A stretch of 41,752 bases of DNA from a virus. A model generated the notes under the pieces. It had not been told where the DNA came from. It ran no database searches and worked only from the letters and a program-made list of their open reading frames with translations. Below, piece by piece: positions 22,074 through 30,600 of the stretch (within the stretch, counting starts at the first letter, position 1; each line of letters starts with the position of its first letter). A program made the position numbers and the translations under genes. Location: IMG/VR virus record IMGVR_UViG_3300042391_000254, positions 1-41,752 of that record. One strand, 5' to 3'.

Positions 22074-22089
22074 GTTCGGTTAGCCGAAT
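22074..22089 (-). promoter_or_regulatory. 16-bp palindrome, copy 8
   Basis: GTTCGGTTAGCCGAAT. It is 18 bases before the start at 22055, directly before the ribosome-binding site (AGGAAA). Confidence 0.75.
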
Positions 22090-22489
22090 AAGCGGTATTG
22101 CTGATTCGTTAGGAAAATTTTACCATAGATTTCAATTTTGCAACACCATTACAAGGGTTAAGCGGGGGCGGGTTTTATGGCGCGGGGCGGGGCAGACATG
22201 AGCGCGTGAGCGTAGGCGGGAGCATGGCGATAGGCGCGGGAGATTTAGCAGCGCTTGGCCTTGCCGATTCATTTCTAAAGCTTCTTTTATTTATTTTATT
22301 TATTCCCCCCTAATTCATTTATTAAATCTCTTGGGAGATAGTTGCTCATTAACAATTAAGCCAAACAATAAATAAAGCCATAATAAGCGCTGCAAGCGCA
22401 TCATTTGACCCGAGGTTTATTAAAACCGCGAGGTATTATGTATATATACTCCCATAATTATTTTCTGTTATATTTAATTACCCCCCTCA

Positions 22490-22506
22490 GAGTACTATAA
22501 GTACTC
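22490..22506. promoter_or_regulatory. 17-bp palindrome GAGTACT-ATA-AGTACTC
   Basis: Perfect 7-bp arms around ATA. It is a single copy, 9 bases from the CRP-like site. Likely a protein-binding operator; the binder is unknown. Confidence 0.55.
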
Positions 22507-22515
22507 CTCGGACAG

Positions 22516-22531
22516 TGTGACTTGCGTCACA
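22516..22531. promoter_or_regulatory. CRP/GlxR-type binding site
   Basis: TGTGA-CTTGCG-TCACA is an exact match to the TGTGA-N6-TCACA consensus used by cAMP-binding CRP/GlxR regulators, which are widespread in Actinobacteria. A TATAAG -10-like word lies 13 bases downstream. Binding by the host regulator is inferred. Confidence 0.6.
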
Positions 22532-22585
22532 TCGTACGCTTAAGATATAAGGGTTCGGGAAAATACTTTCCCAACCCACTCGGAA

Positions 22586-22607
22586 AAGGCCCGTTTGAAC
22601 GGGTCTT
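22586..22607 (-). terminator. Hairpin, terminator-like in the leftward direction
   Basis: A 10-bp stem (22586-22595 with 22598-22607, one G-T pair) has a 2-base top, so the real loop is larger. Read leftward it is followed by TTTTCC. It may stop transcripts entering the control region from the right. Confidence 0.5.
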
Positions 22608-22630
22608 CTATAGTATATATATAAATATAT

Positions 22631-22658
22631 ACGGAGTCGCTCCGTTTAAGACTCCGCT
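22631..22658 (+). promoter_or_regulatory. Mutually exclusive hairpins upstream of terminase
   Basis: ACGGAG-TCG-CTCCGT (22631-22645) and CGGAGTC paired with GACTCCG (22632-22638 with 22650-22656) use the same bases, so only one can form. This is the layout of an attenuator. It lies about 90 bases before the terminase start. Confidence 0.45.
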
Positions 22659-22744
22659 CCTATATATAATATAATTTTTAAAATTTTTTTATCAAAATGC
22701 CCCCCTTATGCCGTTTAAAGGGTACGTTAAATCGGCGTTATTAG

Positions 22745-24622
22745 ATGGGACATAACATGGGTCGAAAAGCAGGTAAACAGAGTTATTCTAAGGATGATGC
22801 CCAGGCTAAAGTACTGGCTCTTCTAGAACAGGGTGCGACAATCACAGCCGCTATGGCCGCCGTTGACCGTCAAGACACCGCCTTTCGCCAATGGACAATG
22901 GCAGATGCCGACTTCAAAGAAGCATCAGATAAAGCCCGCCTTGCGGGTAAAGGCATTAAACAGGACTTATCCGAACTTAAGGATATGCCCTTTGCTGAGT
23001 TCTCAGAGACCTTCCTAGGTTCTAAACTTTTTAATCACCAGTTAAACTGGATTGATTTAATTGAGGGTAAAGAGCCACGATGGCTACCTTCTGGTATGAC
23101 TTATGACCAGGGCGACCCTAACCGCGTTCTAATTAACGTGCCACCCGAGCATGCTAAGTCAACCACCATCACGACTAACTACGTGACCTACAAGATTGTG
23201 ACCAACCCTAACACGCGAGTGATTATCGTGTCCAAAACTCAGGGTATGGCTCGCAAGTTCCTAGGCGCTATTAAGACGCGTCTTTCCCACCCTGGTTATA
23301 TGAAACTGCAAACGGCCTTTGGTCCTAACGGTGGGTATAAGGCGGATGCAACACAATGGTCCGCCGACATGATTTATCTAGGTACAGGTCGAGACTCTGG
23401 AGAGAAAGACCCAACAGTTCAAGCATTGGGCTTTGGTTCTCAGATTTACGGTGCTCGCGCCGACTTGATTATCCTAGATGACGTGGTGATGGGCTCCAAC
23501 GCTCATGAGTGGGAAAAGCAAATTGAGTGGCTTCAGAAAGAAGTTATTACCCGTCTGGGACGACACGGTAAACTCATTATTGTAGGAACCCGCGTTTCAT
23601 CTGTAGACCTTTATAAGATGATTCGAGACGGTGGACAATGGACGGGTGGAAAGAGCCCATTTACCTATTGCGCTATGCCAGCAGTTTTACAGTTTGATGA
23701 TAAACCAACCAACTGGAAAACACTATGGCCTGAGACAGACCAACAAGAAAACGATTTAGATGAGGTTTTAGAAAATGGCTTATATCCAAAATGGGACGGA
23801 CCTTCGCTCTTTAAGCGTCGCTCTGAGGTCGCTCCATCTGTATGGGCTATGGTCTACCAACAAGAAGACGTCCAAGAAGACTCAATATTCTCTCCAACCT
23901 GTGTGGCTGGCTCAGTCAACGGAATGCGAAAAAGAGGACCGCTAAAAGCAGGTACTCCAGGACATCCTCAGCATGTTGAAGGTTATACCATTATCGGTCT
24001 TGACCCTGCTATGGCAGGTGCTACAGGAGCAGTGGTTGCAACTTACAACAGAGCAGATGGACGTATCTACATTCTAGATTGCATTAATATGACTGACCCA
24101 AGTCCAGCAAAGATTCAGGCTTTGATTGAAGAGTGGGTTGAGAAGTATCGACCACAAGAACTACGTATTGAAATTAACGCCCACCAGAAGGCTTACGCCC
24201 TGGATGATGACTTGAGAGCATACCTTGCATCCTATGGATGTCAACTTAACTCTCACTTTACGGGCAAAAATAAATGGGACACATCATTTGGTGTAGCCTC
24301 TATGTCTATGTTGTTCGGTAATACTCGTGATGGGCGTTTCCAGGACAACAACATTATAGAACTACCCAGCAACGAAGGCTCTGAGGGTCTAAAGACTCTT
24401 GTACAGGAACTTATTACCTGGAAGCCAGATACAAAGAACCCAACGGACTGCGTCATGGCGCTATGGTTTGCCATTATCCGCATACGTGAGATGATGCAAC
24501 AGAGTAGCAATGCATCTAAGTGGATGCAGAACAGATGGACAACTCAAGCGCAAGCATCAAGACGACAAGCAGTCAATTTAGACGAGGCCTTTGCAGAGCA
24601 ATGGTCACACACTTACGGTTAG
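22745..24622 (+). CDS. Terminase large subunit with fused N-terminal helix-turn-helix domain
   Basis: In this 625-residue protein, residues about 14-65 look like a small-terminase or homeodomain-type helix-turn-helix (VLALLEQGATITAAMAAVDR), unusual in a large subunit. The ATPase has a variant Walker A, VPPEHAKST (132-140; usual G-x-GKS is E-H-A-K-S), and Walker B LIILDD (241-246). The nuclease has D420 (IIGLDPA), E476 (LRIEINA) and D568 (PTDCVMA). It packages DNA into proheads. No separate small subunit is seen nearby. ATG 22757 is an alternative start. Confidence 0.92.
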   Translation: MGHNMGRKAGKQSYSKDDAQAKVLALLEQGATITAAMAAVDRQDTAFRQWTMADADFKEASDKARLAGKGIKQDLSELKDMPFAEFSETFLGSKLFNHQLNWIDLIEGKEPRWLPSGMTYDQGDPNRVLINVPPEHAKSTTITTNYVTYKIVTNPNTRVIIVSKTQGMARKFLGAIKTRLSHPGYMKLQTAFGPNGGYKADATQWSADMIYLGTGRDSGEKDPTVQALGFGSQIYGARADLIILDDVVMGSNAHEWEKQIEWLQKEVITRLGRHGKLIIVGTRVSSVDLYKMIRDGGQWTGGKSPFTYCAMPAVLQFDDKPTNWKTLWPETDQQENDLDEVLENGLYPKWDGPSLFKRRSEVAPSVWAMVYQQEDVQEDSIFSPTCVAGSVNGMRKRGPLKAGTPGHPQHVEGYTIIGLDPAMAGATGAVVATYNRADGRIYILDCINMTDPSPAKIQALIEEWVEKYRPQELRIEINAHQKAYALDDDLRAYLASYGCQLNSHFTGKNKWDTSFGVASMSMLFGNTRDGRFQDNNIIELPSNEGSEGLKTLVQELITWKPDTKNPTDCVMALWFAIIRIREMMQQSSNASKWMQNRWTTQAQASRRQAVNLDEAFAEQWSHTYG

Positions 24623-24629
24623 GATACCA

Positions 24630-26402
24630 ATGGCATTATCAATGGAACAGGTTGCAGCACGCGTCGAAGCGTTGCGCTACCGTAATCATGAACGCGATGC
24701 TCGTAATCTAAGCGTACTTGCAGTTCGTAAGGGACAAATCGCATCTGTATACCCTGAGTTCTTCCCAGAGGGTGTAGATGCTAACGTAGTTGCTAACTTT
24801 ATTGACGTAGTGGCACGCGACCTCTCTGAGGTAATGGCTCCACTGCCAGCAATCAACTGTTCTGCTGCTAACTCTGTTAGCGACAAGGCACGTAACTTCG
24901 CTGATAAGCGTACACGTATTGCCGCTAACTACTTCTCCCACTCTGACCTATCAGTACAGATGTACTCAGGTGCAGACTGGTATCTAACCTATGGTTTCGT
25001 TCCTTTCATGATTGAATTGGACGAAGAAAGCAAGTTGCCGCGTATCCGCGTAGAAAATCCAATCGGGGCTTACCCAGAATTTGACCGCTACGGACGCTGT
25101 GTGGCATTTGCAAAGCGCTACATGTTGACTCTTGGAGAACTGGTCGCACAGTTCCCAGAGTATGAAACTCAAATCCTTGGTCGTGACGGATATCAGCAAG
25201 ATTTGCATGCTCAGGTTGAGATGGTTCGTTACTACGACAAGGACCAATCTGTCATTTATTTGCCCAAGAAGGGTAATTTAGTTTTATCTCGCGCATTGAA
25301 TCCAATGGGCAAGATGATGGTTGTCGTGGCTCGTAAGCCGTCTATTGATGGCGAGATGCGTGGACAATTCGACGACGTATTAGGTATTCAACTTCTCCGC
25401 AACCGTTTCGCCTTGTTGGCAATGGAAGCAGCAGAGAAAAGTGTTCAAGCACCAATTGTACTACCACAAGACGTTCAAGAACTCCAGTTGGGTGGAGATG
25501 CGGTTATCCGTACCTCTAACCCTGCTGGCGTTCGTCGTGTCGAATTAAATATTCCACAAGGCGCATTCACAGAGGCACAACTACTTAACCAGGAACTTCG
25601 CGCTGGTACTCGTTATCCAGAAGGTCGTTCTGGTAACATTGATGCAAGCATCGTTACTGGCCAAGGTGTACAGGCTCTCATGGGAGCATTTGATACACAG
25701 GTTAAGTCAGCCCAAGCAATCTTTGCATCTGCTCTACGCGATGTTGTTTCTCTTTGCTTTGAAGTAGATGAAAAAATCTTCTCAGAGGAAAAGACAATCC
25801 GCGGTGTAGATTCTGGCTCACCATATGAAATTACATACAAGCCATCAAAGGACATCAAGGGTGATTACTCTGCGGATGTTCGTTATGGTATGTTGGCTGG
25901 TCTTAACCCAGCACAGGGACTTATCTTTATGCTCCAGGCTCTTGGTGGAGGATTAATCTCCAAGGACATGGCAATGCGTGAACTTCCATTCACAGTAAAC
26001 GTCACACAAGAACTTGAAAAAATCGAAATCGAAAACATGCGTTCATCACTACTTAGCGGTATTACTGCAATGGCTCAGGCTATTCCAGCAATGGCAACTC
26101 AAGGCGGAGACCCAGCATCTATCGTAACTAAGATTGCAGGAGTAATCAGTGCTCGTCAAAAGGGTCAATCCTTAGAAGAGGCTATCACTGAGGCATTTGC
26201 TCCACAGCAACCAGTTCCTTCTGCTGGGGTTGCAACGCCAAATGTTGAGCAGCCGTCCCCTGCTCCAGGTAGCGCCCCAGCAGGAGGCTCTCCAGAAGGA
26301 ATGGGAATGGCTCCACCAGCGGCAGCACCAGACCTACAAACAATTTTATCCACATTAAGTGGTAGTGGTAAAGCAACAGGACGAGTAACAACTAGGGGAT
26401 AA
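24630..26402 (+). CDS. Portal protein
   Basis: The ATG at 24630 with AGGA upstream gives a 590-residue product starting MALSMEQVAARVEALRY. It has the portal pattern of a mixed alpha/beta wing (FVPFMIELDEESKLPRI, ENPIGAYPEFDRYG), a long stem/clip helical region and a Pro/Ala/Gly-rich C-terminus (PSPAPGSAPAGG). It directly follows the terminase and precedes the protease, as portals do. An upstream in-frame start (24591) would overlap the terminase. The dodecameric ring forms the DNA entry vertex. Confidence 0.85.
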   Translation: MALSMEQVAARVEALRYRNHERDARNLSVLAVRKGQIASVYPEFFPEGVDANVVANFIDVVARDLSEVMAPLPAINCSAANSVSDKARNFADKRTRIAANYFSHSDLSVQMYSGADWYLTYGFVPFMIELDEESKLPRIRVENPIGAYPEFDRYGRCVAFAKRYMLTLGELVAQFPEYETQILGRDGYQQDLHAQVEMVRYYDKDQSVIYLPKKGNLVLSRALNPMGKMMVVVARKPSIDGEMRGQFDDVLGIQLLRNRFALLAMEAAEKSVQAPIVLPQDVQELQLGGDAVIRTSNPAGVRRVELNIPQGAFTEAQLLNQELRAGTRYPEGRSGNIDASIVTGQGVQALMGAFDTQVKSAQAIFASALRDVVSLCFEVDEKIFSEEKTIRGVDSGSPYEITYKPSKDIKGDYSADVRYGMLAGLNPAQGLIFMLQALGGGLISKDMAMRELPFTVNVTQELEKIEIENMRSSLLSGITAMAQAIPAMATQGGDPASIVTKIAGVISARQKGQSLEEAITEAFAPQQPVPSAGVATPNVEQPSPAPGSAPAGGSPEGMGMAPPAAAPDLQTILSTLSGSGKATGRVTTRG

Positions 26403-26403
26403 A

Positions 26404-26970
26404 ATGACAACGCTGGTAGCGATACAAGGTGACGGTTGGTCGGTACTAGGGTGCGATTCACGTTTAAGTGATGACAATGGTCGATTCCAAATTAGTAAGA
26501 CTCCAAAGATTGTTGAAAACAATAGTGTATTAATTGCTGGATGCGGTTCTTCTCGCGCCAGTAACATATTACATTATGGATACATTCAGCCTAAGCCAAC
26601 TGCAAAAGAAGATTTAAATGCCTACATGACGCAAAAGTTCATTCCAGAAATGCGAAAGAACTTTATAGATGCTGGTATTGACATGAAAGAGGACGGCGAT
26701 GTTGCACAAATTGATGGGGGATTCCTCGTCTCAGTCAAAGGTCAAGTATTCTCGGTTTCTGAAGATTACTCTTGGGATACCGATATTCGTAATGTATATG
26801 TTATGGGTAGTGGCGGCGATGTTGCCCTCGGTGCATTGGCAGCGTTGGGTGTGGAAAAAGTAAAGACAATTAATCAAGCAGAGACAATGATTCGTAAGGC
26901 AATTGCTATTGCAATTCGATACGACAATATGTGCTCTGAACCAATTCATATTTTTAGACAATTTAAGTAG
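26404..26970 (+). CDS. Proteasome beta/HslV-like Ntn hydrolase, likely head maturation protease
   Basis: The 188-residue protein starts MTTLVAIQGDG. After Met removal Thr1 is the proteasome-type nucleophile, with Asp17 and Arg19 (LGCDSR) and Lys34 in SKTPKIVEN, close to the catalytic Lys33, then the AG turn (VLIAGCGSS) and a C-terminal GGDVALGALAAL plus helices. Its position between portal and the scaffold/capsid genes is that of a prohead protease. A threonine-type protease in that slot would differ from the usual serine (ClpP/S78-like) enzymes. It could instead target host proteins. Confidence 0.8.
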   Translation: MTTLVAIQGDGWSVLGCDSRLSDDNGRFQISKTPKIVENNSVLIAGCGSSRASNILHYGYIQPKPTAKEDLNAYMTQKFIPEMRKNFIDAGIDMKEDGDVAQIDGGFLVSVKGQVFSVSEDYSWDTDIRNVYVMGSGGDVALGALAALGVEKVKTINQAETMIRKAIAIAIRYDNMCSEPIHIFRQFK

Positions 26971-26978
26971 GAGGCATA

Positions 26979-27470
26979 ATGGCAGGAAATCAGAACAGCG
27001 GCGGAATGCGCCCAACTGCTCCTCAGAATAATCCAGCCAATGTTTCAGGTACTGGTGGTGCAGGTCAAAGCGGCAACTACACAGGCTTTGCATACGGAGA
27101 GAATCAAGCATTGAATAATCAACGCATGGAAGGTAACCAAGCAGTGGCGACAACTCAAGCAGCAACACCATCTGCATCTTCAAGCCCTTATGAGGGTATT
27201 AACATGCCACAACTAGGGACACTCTTTGACCCAACAACTCGACCAGATGAACCAATTACAGCAGGTGTTGACTTTGGTCCTGGTCCAGGAAGTGAAGTCC
27301 TTTCAAAAGGCTTAATGAACAATGCACGTGCTGATGAAAATGCAAGAATTGCAGCACAGTACTTGCCAGACTTGGCATTTGCTGCACGTTCACCAGATGC
27401 TCCAGATTCATTTAAGCGCTTTGTAAATTACCTTATTGAGAATAGCGAAGGGGTAAACCCTAATGGCTGA
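26979..27470 (+). CDS. Unknown head-region protein with disordered N-terminus
   Basis: In this 163-residue protein, residues 1-75 are Asn/Gly/Gln/Ser-rich and probably disordered. The rest includes LGTLFDPTTRPDEPITAG and a helical C-terminus (DSFKRFVNYLIENSEG). AGGAGG lies 6 bases before the ATG. Position suggests a minor head or connector protein. It overlaps the next gene by 8 bases. Confidence 0.6.
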   Translation: MAGNQNSGGMRPTAPQNNPANVSGTGGAGQSGNYTGFAYGENQALNNQRMEGNQAVATTQAATPSASSSPYEGINMPQLGTLFDPTTRPDEPITAGVDFGPGPGSEVLSKGLMNNARADENARIAAQYLPDLAFAARSPDAPDSFKRFVNYLIENSEGVNPNG

Positions 27471-27672
27471 TGTTGCATGGATGCCAGGTAGCCTCTTTGA
27501 CAACATCGACAAGTTTGCAAATTCACTTGGATATCAAAATGCAGGAATTGCTATGGAACTTGCAATGATGTCATGGAAGTCTACAGAAGATAGAGATGCT
27601 TTTATTACAAGCATTACAGGGCAAGACCCACAAGGTGGGACAGAGAAAAATTATATTAAACGAAATTACTAG
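27463..27672 (+). CDS. Small unknown head-region protein
   Basis: The 69-residue protein starts MADVAWMPGSLFDNIDKFAN and has a helical middle (AMELAMMSWKSTEDRDAF) and polar end. It is overlapped by the preceding gene and lies 9 bases before the giant protein. No family recognised. Confidence 0.55.
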   Translation: MADVAWMPGSLFDNIDKFANSLGYQNAGIAMELAMMSWKSTEDRDAFITSITGQDPQGGTEKNYIKRNY

Positions 27673-27681
27673 GGGGTAAGA

Positions 27682-30600
27682 ATGTCTTTATGGGATTCAT
27701 TCCGTTCAACCCTAGGTGTCGGTATAAAGAAGGTTACTGGCGGCGGTTCTTATCTTAATCCAGAAGAGCAGAAAAAAGAAGAAGAACTTACTTCGACAAT
27801 TAGAAATGCTCTTAATGATGTAAATAAGTCAATTGAGTCAACCGCTCCAGGACGTGTTGCTAAGGCTGCAACTAAGTCTTCAGCGGATTTTCTTCTTAAG
27901 GCTGCAATTCAATTTAATAACAAGATTTACTCACCTCTTATTTCGCGCCCAATTTCAACATTAGGTTTAGTAACTGACTTAGACTCTCCCCTTTATAAAA
28001 AGGGTCAGTACGAAGAAGGTTTCCAATTCTCTGACATTACTGCTGCCTATAATCGTAGCAAAAAAGTTTCTGCAATGCAGGCTCTTACAAAGTCAAGTCT
28101 TATCCCACTCATTAACCCAGTCTCTCAACTAGTTCTTTCTACTGGTAAGATTGACCTCAAGACTGTTGATTTGTGGAATGATGAAAGCATCAAGCAAAAC
28201 TTTGTCGACAACGCAGTTGGTCGCTGGTACACTGGTATTGGTGACTTTGTTGTTGGAAATAAAGGTATTGGTGCCGCTGGCAAGATTGTTGGAACTGGTG
28301 TAAAGGCTGCTGCAAAGCCAGCAGGTTTGTACACTAAAGGCAAGACCGTTGATGAGTTAGCCGCAGACATGGAGAATGGCATTTTACATGCCTCTACCAA
28401 TGGCGCAGCAGGTGCTCAGACCGTCTCAGGAAGCCATGCATTAGTACTTGCCGAGAGCAAGGACTGGGGAATCATTGAAGACTTAGTTATGAAGTACAGT
28501 ACCAATGAGAAGTTAATTCCAATCATTCGTGATACAACGGATGCAAGTACTGTTAAAGATATTCTTCTTGCTGACAAGGGTAACCTTGATGCGCTAGCAC
28601 GACTAGCAGGAACAGCAAACCATAAACTATTTGACATGGGTGATGTTAAGTCACAGATACGTACTAAGGCTCTTCAAGATGGCCAAGTGCCTATGCCAAC
28701 AGGTGTATCTGCTGAGCGTATCAGAAAAGCATTTAATGATGCAATTGATGCAGACCCACAGTTTACAAAAATTAGAGATGCATTCTTTGACGAAAAAGGT
28801 GACTTCACCTATGGTGCAAAAGAGTTCATGCCTATCGAGCCTGCAATTGGTGCTGCTGCACTAATCAAAGGACAAGAAGCAATTCGTAAAACCAAGTCAG
28901 CAATCCGTGGTCGTGAATATGAAAAGATTTCAGGATTCCTTGAGACTACTATTGGTGAGACCGCTGGTGGTTGGGTAATGAAAGCAGTGCGTCTTGCTGG
29001 TCGCGGAACAGAGGTATTGCCTGCAGGATTTGTATCCCTATCAGGAATGCGTCCAATGCAAGCACGTGTAGAACTTACAGGATTTCTCAACAACATGAAA
29101 ATGTTCAGAGATGGTACTGCTAAAGTTGAAATACAACCTGGATTATTTGAGAAGGTTTCAGTTGTTCGTGCTCGCCTAGAAGACGAATACATGCAAACAC
29201 TTGGAAAGAGTCCAGTTGAGCAAGTTGAGGCACTTAAGTCAATTGACGCTAAGGTTGGCCGCATGCTTGCATACAAGGCTGGATTATATGACGAAACTGC
29301 AATCAACTCATATGTAGCACGTTTCCAAATGAATGTTAGTAAGGGAATGCAATCTGTTAAAGAAAACGGATATGGCATTGGCTACGACGGAAACGTCACA
29401 CTTGTTGACCCTCAGACTGTTCGCCAGTTTGCAGAATCATACCGCTTTACACCATGGGATGACATTGAGACCCAACTTGATATTGAAGCAGCAAAAGGGC
29501 TTAGCGCACTAGGACAACGCGGAAGTCGTGCTGGAAGAGACATCTTTGGTGAATTAAACAAGGTATGGACATTCGACGTTCTTGCTCGTCCTTCATACGC
29601 ATTTAAGCAGTCATTATTTGAGCCAATCATTAGCGTTGGCTTATCACAAGGTATTAACTTTGTAAGAAATGAAATCGTAGCACAAGGTGCTTTGCGAGCA
29701 TCAAAGAACTTTTACAATTGGTCTAATGATTTGCTTAAGAAAAAAGTAATTAATAGAGCAGAATACAAGGCTGTTGCTGATAACGTAAACGCTAAGGCTA
29801 CAATGCTACAGCAGGCTATTGCAGCAAAGAATGCTGCAGAAGCATCTGTAAATGACTTACTTACTAATGCATCTCCTGCTACGAAGTCACAGCACTTGGC
29901 TGCTGCCCAGAAAGAATTAAAGGCAATTGACAAAATTGTTGACAATATAGAACTAGAAATACGTGCTGCCGTAGTTCCTTATGGAATTACAGAAGCAATC
30001 CCAAGCATGGCAACACTTGAGCGTCGCGTTAAGTATCTTTCTCAGTATGAAGATGTTGATTTGGTTGCACTCAACGAAGCACAGGATGCAATTGATAATT
30101 ACAAAACAATCATCAATAAGATGGCTACTAACAAAAAAGTAATCATGGATGCTGATGATGCTGTGCAAAAAGCGTATAACAAAATTGATGCTACTCTAAA
30201 GGAACTTGGCGAAGCCAGAGTTCAACAGGCAAACGTATTTGGCAAGAGCGCAAAGTTCAAAGAGCGCTACTATTCAAAAGAAAAGAACACAGTTGTCATC
30301 AATGGAACGCAGCATGAGATTGATTCTTTTATTCAAGAGCAGGCTGAAGGAAGTGCAAACAACTTTACAGCAGCAGTTCGTGCAGAAACACAGAACGCTA
30401 GAACCCAGCAGATTAACTTTTTTGGTGAAATGGCTGTTGCATCTAACGTTTCTGCAATTAAGCGCAAGATTCCTATGTCAAAGATTGGCGTTAGCGAACC
30501 TCTATACTTTGAAGAGTTAGCAGACATCGCTAACCGTCAATACCGTGGCGATACTTTGATGGACTTAATATTTGCTGAGACTCCAGTAGAAGAGATTCTA

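Larger units (their letters stand above)
22090..22744. other. Divergent control region between leftward block and terminase
   Basis: No convincing gene is seen in this 655-bp stretch. 22150-22260 is G/C-rich with GGGCGGG-type words; the rest is very AT-rich. It holds a 17-bp palindrome (22490-22506), a CRP/GlxR-like site (22516-22531), a 10-bp hairpin (22586-22607), and a pair of alternative hairpins (22631-22658). TATAAT-rich sequence (22662-22674) lies before the terminase. Promoters for both directions probably lie here; a weak leftward TTGCAA/TAAAAT pair (15-base spacer) is near 22115-22142. Confidence 0.6.

Noticed and set aside
22224-22313. Rightward 29-codon hydrophobic frame in the divergent region
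   Set aside because: The GC-rich words before its ATG are a poor ribosome-binding site and nothing else supports translation; kept only as a remote possibility.
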